NCBI GenBank assembly: GCA_019321725.1
Contig: CM033119.1
Coordinates: forward strand, 18,426,694 to 18,490,693
DNA: 64,000 nt
Source: Paulownia fortunei
Lineage: Eukaryota; Streptophyta; Magnoliopsida; Lamiales; Paulowniaceae
Reading direction: 5' to 3'
Made by a program: the position numbers and the translations under genes. This document shows positions 43,501 to 57,800 of this stretch, in pieces. The notes below the pieces were generated by a model, which was not told the origin of the DNA, did not search any database, and saw only the letters and a program-made list of their open reading frames with translations. Each line of letters opens with the position of its first letter. Within the stretch, counting starts at the first letter, position 1.

Positions 43501-46500
43501 ACCTGAAGAAAAAGCAGATTGCAGAATGGAAGTAAGGAAAAATACCTTGCTCGAGCTCCACATTCGAACCAGATATCTTGATACAAGGAAAACAGTCAAT
43601 CCTGTTATCCTCAGCTCTCAAGAAGTCAAAAACAATTAAGGCAACGAACGCAGTAACTTGAAGAAGGAAATCCAAGAGAACAGCCAGTGCTGCAAACAGA
43701 ACGTGCATAGAAATTAAACAAGAAACCTAGATTAAGTATATCGTTACTTGGTAATTATTACAATCACGTGTTCTCTGAAACTCTAACCTGCAAACATGGA
43801 AAAGACACGGCAAGCTGGCATAGGAATGAAACTTCCAACCGCAAATGCCAAGACCTCAGACAGACTAGCTAGTGTTATAGACGGCCCAACTTCTACGAGT
43901 GCATTACTGATCCGTCCCTCTATAGGCAATTCTATCTGTTGTCTCTTTACTGCATGAACCAGTATGCACATGTTGTCTACCCCAACCTGACAAACATGGA
44001 GAAAACCAATCGAGTCATCAAGAATAGAAAGTAATCCAGTAATCCATGAGGAAGAAACTAATGTTCACAACTATAGCTGTGCTTAATGAAGGTAATGATG
44101 TAAATATGCCAAGGCAAGTTAAGCATCACGATCTCAGGCTCAGCTTAGTTTCTCTGGAGAACCTTAATTATTTATCAAGCTTGGCATGCTTATTGTTCAA
44201 AGTGAAGTTGGACAAGCATAACAGAGCCGGTCACAGCACAAACTGAATGACTTGATTATTTATCATGTATCTGGATGCTTCTTTGTTTGAGAAGATGAAT
44301 GAGCTAGACTCATTTTATGAACCTAAGTAAACATTCAAGGTCGGCTAATTTGTTTAAAAAGCCAAGCTTGGGGTCACACCTGAGACAAGTCCAAGCTTGA
44401 GCATTTCATCATGTATCCATGTAAAGTTATGGATCAAATAGAAATCAAACAACTAAGTAAAAACACCAGATTTCAGAAGATATAAGCCCCTTTTAAAGTT
44501 AGTCTATTCAAAAAAAGTAATGTTCGTGTATTTCACTAACACTAGGTTTGAACAGATATACCAAACAAAAGTATATGAACATACTAGGAACATGGCAATA
44601 TTTTCCCCACGCGCGACAGATGGGGGAGATTTACTTTCATTATCTAAGACCGAACTTCATTAATGCCATGTGCAAGGAGGAAGAAGGAGAACTTCTATAA
44701 TAGTACATCATTTGTTTTTTCAATTATCATCATCGCTTTTAGAAATCATGTGGTATTGACGACTGATTTCTTTAAGACCCAGCAGTCAAGGATTTTAAGT
44801 CATGGAAATTGCCTCCCGGATTGCAGGGAGAGGCTACTTACAAACCATTTCTGACAAAGCAAAATCAGGAATCGCATGCACTATGTAATCCCTTTCTTCT
44901 AAATGTCCCACACAAGAGTGAAAATCGAGGACGCTTAATGCATACAGAAGCTCAAAAACATCTGACAAATTTGACTTTTTCCTCGAAGCTACCACTGTCA
45001 GTTTATAATTATGAACAAAAAATATCTGTGAGAATAAAGAAAAGCATAAAAAAGTCCAAAGAAAACCAAGAACGTGAAGTTAAGTTGTTCAAGCAACCTT
45101 AATAATAGAACTTACTGCTAAAACAAGAAAAGGGATGACTTCCATTATTATTAGTGTTGATTTTACTCCAACTGCACTGAAAAATCCAACTGATCCAAGT
45201 ACAGACAGCATGACAAGCACGACTCCTGATAGACCAAGCAATACCTGTGAAGGCAAATGTACAATATTGACCAAAAAGAGAATATGAGTTGATATTTGAT
45301 AGTCAGAAAGCAGCAACATGAATAAGAATAGTATCTACAACAACAACAATAATGAATGCCACTGAGCCAATGCAACTGGAAGTAAGTTTCCCGTTCCCTG
45401 AGGATGTAAAATACACTACGCGAAATGATTTGATCAGAATAACAAAGTTAATGGTATCTTTTTATTTTTCAGGAAAAACTCATACATTTAGTCCAAGAGA
45501 AAGATAAAATCCTCCATTCTAAATCTACATGCAGAAGGATTATAGCGGGAGTGCTATTACAAAATTTAAATGGAGTAAAGAGAAAAAAAGAGGGGGGAAT
45601 TGAGCATAGTGAATAATTCAAATTCTCCTATTTTTCTATCTAATACAACAAAGAGGTCAACCTCTTGAAAGGACTTGGAAAAAGCATAAATGTACAACCA
45701 CATTGATGAGAGAGAGCTTTGAGTGGCTTCGAATTCACCTAAGCAATTTTTGACTTGTCTACGTTGAATACGCATGAAGAAACACGTAAATTTAGACAAA
45801 CCGGAATGAGATCAGCAATCATATAGAATAGGATGAGAGAGAACAAGAACCCAATGTCATTAATACCTTCAGTAAGCATATAAAAAATTTCAATATGCAA
45901 GCAAAAAAGGCTTTTCTATAAAATTATACCTTAGATGAGATATAATAGGAGGAGAAACGAGGAGCATCTCCGAGAGTCAAGGATATGTAAGCAAACATTA
46001 CAAGATAGCTTATCTGAAACAGAAAAATATATATAAGGATTATGTGTCTGAATAAGAAAAATTGAGAATTATGTTTGGCATCTAATTTTCTTTGATATCT
46101 GGATTTTGTATATATTGATACACTAGTAGTTAGAAAATGCTTAATACAATGGAGGCATGAGTTTCATTCACTTTAATAAGCAAAAAAGGAATAATTTTGC
46201 TCCTCTTCCAAATGAAAACAAGCACAATGATGTACAGAGGTTGGGGGATTCAGAGAGAGAGAGAGATCCATTCCCCTACCAAAATAGTGATAGCATCTGC
46301 AGTACTTTCTCTTTTTAATTCTTCCTCAACAGAGCATTCTGATGAAAATGCAAGTGTTAAATTCTTAGAATGCACCATGGGTAAAAGCTCCTCCTGCATA
46401 AGTGAACTGATTAAGTATCAAAGGAATTTGCCTGATAAAGCATGAACAAGGTCTCATATTCACACTAAGAATGGTACATTTGGCCAAGATTGGGCCCCAG

Positions 46501-49500
46501 GTTCTCGTTTGTAGCTGAACCAAATTGGGAGTCCACATGTATTATGAGTGTATCATGAGCAAAAGACAGGCCCCATATCCACAATATGAAGGATACAAAC
46601 GGGCAAGATCTTGCTTGCGGGCCACATGTATAATGAGTGCAACAGCAGTTCACAGCTGATATTTGTAGTCATTAATAACAGGAAAAAAATGTTTCATGGT
46701 TGAAGAGGAAGGTTATTGAGGAAAATATCCATCAACTAATGCCTTCCATAAATTTGAGTCATTGAACATATTAGACTCAGTGTAAATCAGTCAGGATCTA
46801 TTGTCAATTCAGGCAATTTTCGCTCTCCAAACATGATATCCAGTGACATACATGGGCAAGCACACCTTTTGTGTGAAAACTACTTCTGAGATTCTCTATT
46901 GCAATAGAAATCAGATAAATTTTATTTTGTCTTGAACATATACTAGAAGAATCAAATCATTTCCAACTTCCTTATCTTCTTCCATGCCCACCAAGCACTT
47001 CGAGACACTAAACTGCTATGCCTCTATATGATGCTAAATTTTCATTGACTAACATTCTAACAACGTTTTCATCTGTTGCAGAATATACACTTAAAAAACC
47101 TGTGACTTCAATATCCAGCACTGTTTCTGTTTTCTGAAGATCAATCTTAAATGTGAATTGTCTAGCAGTATTATACACTTACACCCGCCTGGAATTTACT
47201 ACTCAATTCAATGCTGTCCCCCAGGAGTAGCAGTAACAGATGAATACAATACTTTGGGAAAAAGTAGTATTCAAATGTTATCACCAGGTTAGCATTTAAC
47301 AGCTAATTCATGCTCATCTGTGAAGTAATTGCTCACTCAAAGGAAATTCCAGTAAGAGCAGAAAAGAATTAAGCATGGTGAAATAAAACAGAGAGCATGA
47401 CTTAACTGCCAAAAAAAATCTAGGTCTTAATAAAAAAAGAAAAGGATTACAATCACATCACATGATGAAAGCTTTAGGTGTTCATATTTATAACTTTCAG
47501 CTTATGGTGATCATATATGACAATAGTTAAATATGCTTATATTAATAGCATTTGCATTTTGGGATTGTAAATGAACATGAGAACAAATGTGAACCTTTGC
47601 TAGCTGAATGAAGGCTTTTTCCCATGCCACTGCCCTCTTGGTACCATTCCCTTCTTTGTCAATATCATTGTTCACAGGATAGGTCACAATAAATGCAGAA
47701 GACTGTTTGAAATGAACGGTTGTGTTTACATATATTTCATAAACACAAAATCAACCAACAAGAGATACAAAAAGTACCTCCAAATAGTTATTTCCAGAGA
47801 AACCACCCAGAGCAGTGCTTGGATCAAGCGGGGCTTTAAATGCACTGGTGCATGTGTCTGCTGACGTATAATGCTAAAAGATACATTCAGACCACAAATA
47901 AGTGTCCCTAGCTCAAAAAAGAGCATAAAGTCCAAAGACAGGGAAGAAAAGGCTTTTGGATATTATATATAAAGATGGAGACCACTGAAAATACCTGAAA
48001 ACAGTATTCAACGTGATCTAGACCCCCAAAGCCATCATAATTTTGAGGATCCATCTTGAAATACTATCACAAAGTAAATAATTGCTAGTTATACAGAAGT
48101 TTAATCATCAAAACAAAAATGCAGGTTTTGAAATGAGCACCAGTGAATCAGCTAAACCACATTAAACATCTAACAAAATGGGAAAAAAAATACTTAAGAT
48201 CTGAGATGTAAGACAAGTTACTTGAAAATCAAAGACAAAGCTATTCTCAACATAATCACATTGACAGCTTAGGAACATATAAATCAAACAAGTTTTAAGA
48301 TGGTTGGTGATAAGCAGCCAGCAAAATACAATTTGTAAACAAATTGACATCAAAACTTAGGATAAACAGCCTGTAGAAAGTATCATCTTAGTCGTACTTT
48401 CTTATTGGGATAATTACCTACACCTCGCTTGAGATTTGCCGTAATTAAAGAAAGACCCCTTATATCTCCATGATAACACTGATTTCCCCTTCCCTTGGCA
48501 ATAGAAATTGAAATTCCCACTGAGCTATCCGGACCTTAAGTTTGACCATTTTTTTCAAAATAAAGATACCCTTTTACTTATGTGCGTGTTCCATGCATGT
48601 GAGAGGTCTAACTGTTATAATTGAAATATTGAAGGGGATAAATGACCAACTATAATAAAAAAAGAAAACCAAATGACTTTGCATTTTAAGCTATTCTTCT
48701 TTCATTTTCTCTCATTTCAAATAACATTCTCAACAGATCCTAAAGTTTAATAAATAGATACTTATATTATTTCTCTACCAATTTGAATATAGTGTATTTT
48801 TATTAATTTTTGTTTTGCAATTTGCACATATGTTTTATTTATTAGGATTTTAAAAAACATCCAAATATTAGAAAAAAACTCATTTATTGAATAAATGTTA
48901 TGCAATTTTCTTTACACCTTGATTTAAAAAAACAAAAAATACACATGCATAATTCCTTGTATAATTGAGGACAGGAGGAAGGTGGGTTTTGGGTCCATAG
49001 GCTACTGGAAACCAAACTCCACAGACAGATTAGAAAACTGCTGACAAGATGAGAGGGCTGAATATGAGATTTAACTTAGTTTTAATTCTTGTAAGCCTAT
49101 TGACCAATGAAGATTAATGAAAGCAAAAACGATAATTAAAACAATGCTCAAAGGAAAAAACAGAAGATAAAGGTTTGGGGTTCCAAAATGTGAAAGGATC
49201 ATACATACGGGTAATTAGGCCATCCCTATTTTAGGATATTTTGATAACTTTTTGGTTTAATTAACTTTTCCGGGCAGCCATTACTAATAGGGGAAGCCAA
49301 TGTAATCGTAAAGACAATAAAAGGCTTTTTTGAAATTACACAAAACACCAAGGAGATGTATGTAATTATCCATATCAGATATTATGTGGTTCATTAAGGT
49401 AATTAGTCCAGAATGTGGATCCATCTTCCCATAAAGCTGCCCAACAATTTTTTGAAGCCAATAGAACGGGAAACTCGCAGTCATGCTCTTTATTGTCATC

Positions 49501-52500
49501 TTTTGACATTAGAATGCCATGTTAATGTCTTAAGAAACAGATAAATTAAGTGTTTTAAATGCAAGACTATTAGATAATTGGAGACCATAACAAGCAATCT
49601 AGGGGCTTCTAAATGAACTTAAATACTAAGTACGCTGAAGGAAACTGAGATTTTAATGTCAGTCAGTAGAGGTCCTAGAGGAAATGCAGTAATTAGAAAA
49701 TCAGGATAATCCTGTGCCAGTCCACCTTCAGAAGGTAAGAAAGGGTTTTTGACCAGCTGAACGTAAGAGAAAGAAAGCAGCTAAGGGGCAGCATTCTTCA
49801 TGTCTTGATCCTAGTAGCCGCTTCATTAGTCATCATCCTCTTGCAGATACATATGGATAGATCTTATGGATATGATAAGATAGATACAGGAAACTTGAAC
49901 CTTTCTGTTGCTTGAAATGTGACTAAAGTGCAGATATATACAAGAATTCTTCAGATTTCAAAATGCATAGTACCTGAAGAACACTTTGAGTGGCACAATC
50001 CTTGCCAAGTGGCTTCATGCAGATGTCAGTAAGAGATACCATTGAACCGGAATAATTAGCTCTGATAGCATCCACCTATCACAATTAAAATCCTCTATGA
50101 AGCAACTACTTCATTGTGAGTAGAATATGAAATTTTAAATACAAATGGCACAAAACTAGAGGAATGCCTTTCCATTATAATCTAGAAAAGGTAGTAAACA
50201 AGGATTACCTTTTTTTGAATATCAAATAATAAATTGATATTGCTATCTGTCACGATGCTTGGAGAGTTTCCACGTGTGTCTGGAATAGTTGCTATTATGA
50301 GCTGAAAAGTTTCAACACTACATTCTGAATCTGAGTATACTTCAGGCAAAGATGCAACAGTATTAACGATAAAATACCTGCTCAATTCTGTAGAAAGGAG
50401 CAAGATGACTGTCAAAAAATTGTTTCTCTTTGGCAGCTCTACTTCCGGGGCCTACCCATAACTGGAAAGGTAATAGTACAAAAACTTGTGTAAATTTTGA
50501 AATGATCAATATAAATTATTTAGGAATTAGCCAGAAAACTACAGAAAAACCAAAACTTTGGATAAGCAACACAGAGAATCAAGCAACTGGCTAAAAATTT
50601 TCTACCATGCCGAAATTGCAGCAACACATGTAGCAGGCCATGTAACTCGAATCAACTATGGGAACCCACCAGAATAATTTTAGCAAAATAGGTTTCAGGA
50701 GGTCCTACTATGAATTCATACAATTGGCAAATGAAGAAGTGTATAGCAGAGATTTTTTATAAACTCCAGATGCATTCGAAAATTAACTATGATCAGCACA
50801 AAAATAAGCATTTAAAAAGTAGCTTTAGTTACAATTCAAAATAATTGTAAAAATATTCAGAGACCCTAATATACCTTCTCAGGCCTTGTCTCCACTTGGA
50901 AACGAATAAGACCTAAGCAAAGCACCAGAACGATAGCAACTGATGAGCACAATACAAGGATGGGATTTCTAGCCACCCATGTTCCATATCTCCTGAAACA
51001 GACATCCCATCAACCATATCAACGAGTCATTCTAAGAGAAAATTTCCTTGCACAGTTGCAGGGTAAAAATTAACTCAATGACATGGTAAATCACCTGTAA
51101 AACTTGGACATATATCCTTGCACAATTGAAAGTTGAACTCCATTGGTAATTTGGGGAACATCCTCAAGCATCTGAGAATTAAAAAAAATAAAAGATTCAC
51201 TAAGGAGTTTGGTATAGATAACCACCAACATGATAATGAGATAATGGAACCAGTGTTATGGTCGAACAACAAAACACTTTAAAAAAAAAAAAAGAATTTT
51301 TAGTATGAAGAAAGGAGCAATAGGAATCTCCATAGTGAACTACAAAGTGACAAAAAGAAAAACCATTCAACATAGCTTTAATTTAAATATACCATTTAAA
51401 GAAAACAAGAACGATTTAAACAAATTTCTTTCTCTGATGGCTCCATTATTTGGCACCACAGAACCTCACAATTGAGTGGCAAAAATACTAGAGATTCGAA
51501 ACAGAGGTGGAACAACACTACTAAAGGAACAAAAGCATCATTTGGAAGTTCATATTGGCATGCACCTGCATAGGGATATTCTCATCCTTTTGACTGTTTA
51601 TACGGCGAATGATGCCACCATTGGGAACATTAATTAACGGTTTGGTTCTAGATGCAGGACTCCTTTTCCTTTTCCTGTGGAAGAGACCCCACCCGAGAAA
51701 TACAGAGACAAGTATAATGTACAATATTGCTACTGCAACTTCAACACATTTTGCCTGCACTTATCAAGATTGGAAAATGCATTATGTTCAACTGATTGGC
51801 ATCACTGCAAAGTAATCAGAGATGCATGTCCTATAAAAAGAATAAGCCGAGCATCAATATTAATTTGTCTCACCTTTAGAGACCCTATTCTCACTGAACA
51901 GGAACCTTTCTTGGGAGGAGCAGGAAGAGCAGAATTTGAACAGACTGCCGACGACGGACAATCACCACATGAACAGCCTAACGAAGTGTCGCCGCATGAA
52001 TATGTGGAAACATTCATAGGTCTCATTCCTGATGATTCTGGGGCTGCAGGCAAGAAATTGATAGCATATGGTGATCCTGGTACACCAAGCCCTGCCCGTC
52101 TACCAATAAATGCATACCACTCTGCCATACACAACCACTGATCAGCAAGCACTCTAGACCCAAGAAAAAGAGAAACACAAAGAAAGAAAGAAATCATAAA
52201 GTTGTATACTTAAAGGTAACTCAGTAAATTAGAAGAGTGCAATCGCAATGTGTCATTGCATGAATTCATATCAATGAAAGAAACCGACGAACCAGCTTAC
52301 CTCTAAAATTTTTAGCACCAGCACCAATGAATTCTATGGCTCGAGTATTCATGGTACCAAATTTTACTTCTTTGCAGGATTCAAACATTCCCTCACCAAA
52401 AGTGTCAGTTATATAAAAGTCAATTCCATCAACAGTCAAATTATTCCCAACCTGGACAGGAACACATAAGAAAAAGGAAATAAAGTCAGTCTTACAATCA

Positions 52501-54757
52501 ACTAAAGTAATTATTATCCAGAAGTTTAATGTTGGAATAATTCTTATATGAGCTATCTATGATATCAGCTTCTGGCTGAAGAGGACAAACTTGCGTATGT
52601 AAGATGACATCTACCAAAACAAATTTAGGATGCACCTGATGAGTGAGCTCAAAATGATTGAATTTTTTCCCCAAAATTATGCAGTATCAGAGAAAGGTAG
52701 CAAGGCTACTAAGAAATAGATGTTGGCAAACCCAACCGGCATTAATCTCTCTAAAATCTCTTAGTCAATAGTTAATTTAATTAATATTTGATGAAGAGAA
52801 TGAAAGTGAATCCTCGTTCTCCCAAAAGTAAAAGAATAATGTTAACAGAATTGCAATAAGTAATTGAGTTGAATTACTGACCTTGGAAACATAAGTCACA
52901 TTAATAAACTGACTCTGATTAGGAGAACATGTAAGCTCACAGAATAGATTCAAAAAATTTCTCAAGCATGCTGGACAACCTACAAGAAAAGGAATTGCCT
53001 GCAACAAATAAACTAAGAGAATATAAGTTCATTTTGTTGGAAGTTAGAAAGACAGTAGCAAAACAAAAACCTAAAAGAGTGAGCATCTGATAAAATACAA
53101 TGGTTGAAAACAGAGTCAGCAAGTCCTATCACAAAAATATATTCAATAAACAAAAACTATTCATAGAAAGCAGTGATAGAAAAGAAGTTTCTTTTGAAAT
53201 AAAGTATCAGAGAGAAATAGAAAGATCATCAGCATCCTTTCCTGAGTCAGATTACTTTGGGGGCAGTGGAGGCAGTGTTAATTTCCTAAGTAATACCTGC
53301 ACATGTTCTCTTTCTACTCGAACGTACACAAGTGCTAATTTCTTAAAGCCTTGCATTCTAGTATCACCATTTCTTACAATTCACAAAATTCACATTCATC
53401 ATTTTTATTAATGGTTGGTTTACGTGGAATTGAGTGTCTGCTCTCTGTACTACATAACAGTGGATAAGTAAAGGCAATTTTAAGCAATGTCAGTGTTATC
53501 AATTGCTTACACTTTGTAACTGAAATGCAATATCGATCCAGACAAATTTTAAGTTTACTACAATTTTAACTGATACCACAGCCACAAAAGGAAAACCCAG
53601 ACTCCATAGCCAAGCAATAAGCAAGCTGAATTGTCTAATAAAGCCAACAACAGAGCTCAATTTCTTACTTGCTGGACTTGTGTCCGTAATGTATTATACT
53701 GCGCCTCTGTACAACATACATTTCCAGTAATAGTAGGGCACAAACTCTGAATCTTTGCTGATAGCAATTCATCGGGCTGTCAGCAGAAAACCAAAAATTT
53801 CAACATAAAACAAGTCCAACTCAGACACATCGGGCTGTCAGCAAGAAACCAAAAATACAACCTAAAACAAATCCAACTCAGCAACATTTCAAATATTTGA
53901 TTAATCAAGCCAACTTGAACAATAATCATTACACACCTGATATAGAAACAATAAGTAATCAAACAACAGGAGGCCGACCGAATGAAGATGGCAGTACCTA
54001 CCTTGACTGACGGGGAACCAACAGGGCAATTCAGTACTTTACCATCGCTGCGCGCTCCACAAATGTCATACATAGCACAGTATTCTTCAGAATGTCTTTG
54101 TCTAACAATCAGAAACAATTTTGATCAATTTGTCTACTAGTTCAATGAAGATTGTTTCGTAGCTGCAACTCAAGAGTAACTACGAATACAAAAAGCAAAT
54201 CACTAATCCAACGCCAATAATCCGTAATTTAAACTCGTCATTCTCTAAATTCAACAAAGCGGATGTTTTTTCACCTAAACCGAAGATCAACAGTCAAAGC
54301 ACAAACTTAAGCACTTATTTCTACAGAAAATAACTCTTATTCCTCCAAATTGCTTCCGAAAAGTTCTTTAGGATTCACTTTCTAGAGCACACAAATACAG
54401 AACAAGAAGGAAATGACACACACACACACACACTAATATATTGTCAACAACAGCTGATTATCATTTCCCAACAGACAAGCAGCATACCCCTCAGTGGCAT
54501 TATCCGTCAACAGAAGCCTCGTATCAGACCGCTCCGCATTCACTACAGCCACCAAAAAGAATACCTGCAAAATCCCACGTTTTCCCACACATCAAACTAC
54601 AGTTTTCACCAACATCCCTTCGATTTCAGCGGCAGAAACAAATAAACAACACTGTAAACGACGGCGTCCGAAGCACCAGAAACAAAACTCTCCGGCAACT
54701 CACCATAAACACAAAACGTGGGAAGACCCTCATTTTCCTCCCCTGTGACGAGCCCAT
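34523..54757 (-). CDS. NPC1: NPC1-like (Niemann-Pick C1) sterol/lipid transporter
   Basis: Multi-pass RND-superfamily protein of endolysosomal/vacuolar membranes; the family passes sterols or related lipids from lumen to membrane. 39 exons in transcript order: 54704-54757, 54488-54564, 54002-54101, 53669-53776, 52882-52998, 52301-52451, 51874-52121, 51566-51754, 51095-51171, 50875-50992, 50378-50461, 50209-50301, 49974-50075, 47995-48063, 47778-47873, 47595-47702, 46280-46393, 45930-46013, 45116-45244, 43788-43986, 43546-43689, 43388-43431, 42613-42696, 42434-42502, 42266-42342, 41734-41803, 40704-40853, 40148-40213, 39699-39843, 39524-39588, 39351-39416, 38703-38796, 36966-37002, 36809-36866, 36597-36707, 36018-36085, 35091-35157, 34942-35010, 34523-34609. 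Total 1295 aa, phases consistent. Order: signal peptide (about 1-29, ending VVNA); Cys-rich N-terminal lipid-binding domain with YCAMYDICG and [20 protein letters not shown]; membrane segments near 290 and 385; luminal domain; sterol-sensing domain about 630-800 ([26 protein letters not shown]); second Cys-rich luminal loop; C-terminal RND membrane half ([20 protein letters not shown]). Intact; no frameshift seen. Confidence 0.97.
36376..36437. repeat. 31-bp tandem duplication in NPC1 intron
   Basis: A unit TGGGGGTTTAAGTATTG.. ending GGCATGTTTA occurs twice in a row, in the intron between the exons 36597-36707 and 36018-36085. Confidence 0.9.
37003..38702 (-). other. NPC1 intron 32, 1.7 kb
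   Basis: Long intron with more balanced base composition than the intergenic DNA. An ORF at 37744-38016 on the opposite strand has no recognisable motif. No element ends were recognised. Confidence 0.6.
38921..38941. repeat. (AC)n microsatellite
   Basis: About ten AC units within an NPC1 intron, followed by a short GA/GT-rich tract. Confidence 0.9.
48408..49371. mobile_element. TIR element (MITE-like) in NPC1 intron 13
   Basis: The left end reads GGATAATTACCTACACCTC and then TTTGCCGTAATTA. The right end, read on the other strand, is GGATAATTACATACATCTCC and then TTTTGTGTAATT. The element is about 960 bp, AT-rich, without a transposase, and largely accounts for the 1.9-kb size of this intron. 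The target duplication was not resolved. Confidence 0.6.
53771..53885. repeat. 58-bp tandem duplication spanning an NPC1 splice acceptor
   Basis: Units at 53771-53828 and 53829-53885 both begin ATCGGGCTGTCAGCA. The first unit contains the acceptor of NPC1 exon 4 (CAG, read down from 53779) plus six exon bases; the second carries an identical acceptor at 53837-53835. Confidence 0.9.
54416..54433. repeat. (CA)n microsatellite
   Basis: About nine CA units in NPC1 intron 2, close to the donor of exon 2. Confidence 0.9.
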
Positions 54758-54812
54758 TGCAGACAATGGACCTTCAATCCAAACGGGAATCTAAAGCTGA
54801 ACCCGTAACCAG

Positions 54813-54820
54813 TATATATA
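54813..54820 (-). promoter_or_regulatory. Candidate NPC1 TATA box
   Basis: TATATATA on the minus strand about 56 bp before the NPC1 ATG. It would give a very short leader, so an upstream TATA-less start is also possible. Confidence 0.35.
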
Positions 54821-57800
54821 GAAGTATAACACTCAACGGAAGAAGAAAGAGTAAAGCGTTTAGAGTCAATGCAAAAGGGTGTATGTAAATATACAGTTAT
54901 GCAGCATCTACATACACATACATATACAGTTGTGTGTATGTATCTATCAGAAACGTAGAGAGCGTGGGGAGTTGGAGTGAGGCAAGTTCTTCGCGAGTTT
55001 TAAGGAACAAAATCCGATCGGGGACTGAATCAAAAAATTGACTAAAGTGCCCTTGCTTTCGGTCCCTATGTCGGGTAAGGTGTAATGAATAATGTTTCCC
55101 ATTCTCACCTCTACGTATCATTACATATTTACATTGCTTAATGCTATAGAAAAAGGATAGTCTCAACAATTAAAATACAAATTCAAAAATGGGATTTGGT
55201 CATTTGGTGAATCATTAATAAAATTTGCAAAAATTTTGTGTAAATTAATCAAGATGTTTGAATTTTTTTAAGGAGCTTACATGTTGATTCGAGTTACTTT
55301 TCTCTCAACGAGGGAAGGTAACAAGATAAATAAATTTAGATATTTAAGTATATTTTAAATTTAAAATTTTAAATATATATTATTTAAAAAAAGAATTAAT
55401 GTTTTCAAAAAATTTAATAATTTTTTTAACTTTTGTGTAAACGAATAGATATTCAATTTTTTTTCTAATTTTCTCCCCTATTTTTGGTGAAGCTGAACGT
55501 AATTACTTAATATTTAATTGAACTTGCTTTTGTTAATTTCATAATGTAAGTTTGTGATATTGAAATGAATAAATTGAATATTATTATCAATATCTCGTGA
55601 ATACGACACAATAATGAGAACACATATAATATGGCAACTTCATGGTTTTATATAATACGATCATAATAGTTTAAGGTTAAAAGGGTATGTTGGTACTTTT
55701 GTAAGGGAAAAGAAATTTTGAGGCAAATGTGAAAACTTTTTAGGATTACTTTTTTGAATTAATATAGGAAGAGAATGAGATGCACACGTTACTCTCATTC
55801 TGTTAGTGTGAAATGACAAAAAAGGGGTGGAAAAAACTGGCTGGGTGACAGTGATAGGCAATCCTCTAGCAGTGGGTGGAAAAATATATGATTTGGAAGT
55901 GTATGAACTTTTTTATAATTTTCCAACTCTATCCCCTAACAGAGATTTAGTTCCTTTAATTAATTTATTATTGTTGATGGCTACTTCTTTGGGAATTAAT
56001 TAATAGATAATTGCAAATGTTGCTTCTTGATTAGGGTTGATATTGTGTTTTTCTATTCTAAATAAAATTGGAATTCAAAAGACTATTAAATTAACAAAAT
56101 GTTTTTGATTTCCATAGATGCGTAAGTATTTATTTATTTAAATAGTAGTTTATATAATCGATTGAAATATCTTCATTAAATATCAACAGTCTTATGATAT
56201 TATGTCTCTATTGTATATATATCGAGATTTACTATTATACATATTATTTTATATCCTTCTATTAGTTAACTAGTTTAAGCCAATAAGTAATATACTCGTA
56301 AAAGTTAGAAAACAACTATGTATCTTCTCAATTTTACGTAAAATTATAAACTCATATTTTATTATGGATCGAGTTATATAAGTTTATTTAAAAGATTTTC
56401 GGACACAACTTCACTATTAATGATAAAAACATAACTATTATTAAATATAAAGTCTTTTATGTCATATATTTAATTTGCGTCAATGTATCTTTGTAGCAAA
56501 GTGAATATATCAGATAATGTGATTTATAAGAAAAATCTTAAATATCTAAAAACCCTTATCAATGCTTAAAATCAAATTATACGACGATCTATCTTTAAAT
56601 ATTTGGCTTACATGAATTACAAAATGTTTTCCTTAGCATAGATTAAAATTTCCATATGTTTCCATTTTGCTATGGAAAAGTTTCCATTTTCAATTTAATA
56701 GAAACTAAAATATATAATAGTTTCTAAATTCTCCAATTTTCTAAAAACTCTATTTTATTTTCTTGATTTTCCTATAAAACTTTTCTATTTTCTCAAAAAA
56801 AAAAAAAATTCCCTAATTTTTTGCGGCACTCTTATTTTTTTCTTTATGACGGCGTACGTATGAATTCTTGATGTCACACGCTACTATAAAATTTTTATTT
56901 AATTATATGATTAATAGCATTATTGAAAAATGCAATTAAATTATATATGCATCCATTTAATTAAAACCCCTACACTTAAATATAGTTTATTTTTATTGCT
57001 GTTGTACAAGTTAGTTGTCCAATAAAAGCCCTAACTCACATAATGTCTTTCAACATTAATATCACAGTACTTGAAAATTAATTAGCGTAGTTGACTAAAA
57101 AGAATTTAAAGTTAAGATGAATATGATCGAATTTGCATAAGCAAACCTTTTTTATTTCCACTTTTCATGATTTTTTTTTATTTTTATTTTTGCATGTTCC
57201 TTTAATTTTACTAACCTTTTTATGGTGTTTTTGAAATGTTTCCAAAAAGTTTTTAATATTTAACTGTTCAAAATACGTCCCAAAATACAAAACTTCAATC
57301 CATTTATTATTACATTTAGTTTCGATAATTCAACATATTGTGCTTACCATTTTTTTTAAATGAGAATATTGGTTAATTTCTCAATTATCATTCGAGTGAT
57401 TCAAATCAATAATTTAAGGTACTTATCAACATAGTATATTATCTCATCTGCATATTCTGTCTAATATAATACGTCGAATTTGTGAGTTTTTAGGTTAAAA
57501 TGGATTATTTCCCGACAAATTTATGAGGAATTAATTCTAACTTAAAAAAAATATATTTAACAATCAATAATAATTAATAATAAATTCTTCATTGATGGAC
57601 ATAAATGAGTTGGTGTACATTCTATTTCTAGTTAAGTATTTAATTTTAAGATTTGGCAAAGATTAGATTGACTTTCTTAATTATTGTTTTTTTTTTTTTT
57701 CTATTAGCGTAGCTACTTGCATTTAACGTGCATTATTTTAAATGTTTTGGTAATTATATTTTATGTCTGAAGTGATATCGAATATGACGAAACCTATATT

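Noticed and set aside
51677..52141. 154-codon plus-strand ORF
   Set aside because: It lies antisense over NPC1 exons 7 and 8, whose protein is clearly conserved; the plus-strand reading shows no motif.
53100..53411. 103-codon plus-strand ORF in an NPC1 intron
   Set aside because: Low-complexity Ser/Lys composition, no homology recognised, and it lies in an intron of the other strand.
54441..54794. 117-codon plus-strand ORF
   Set aside because: Antisense to NPC1 exons 1-2 and the intron between them; no recognisable motif.
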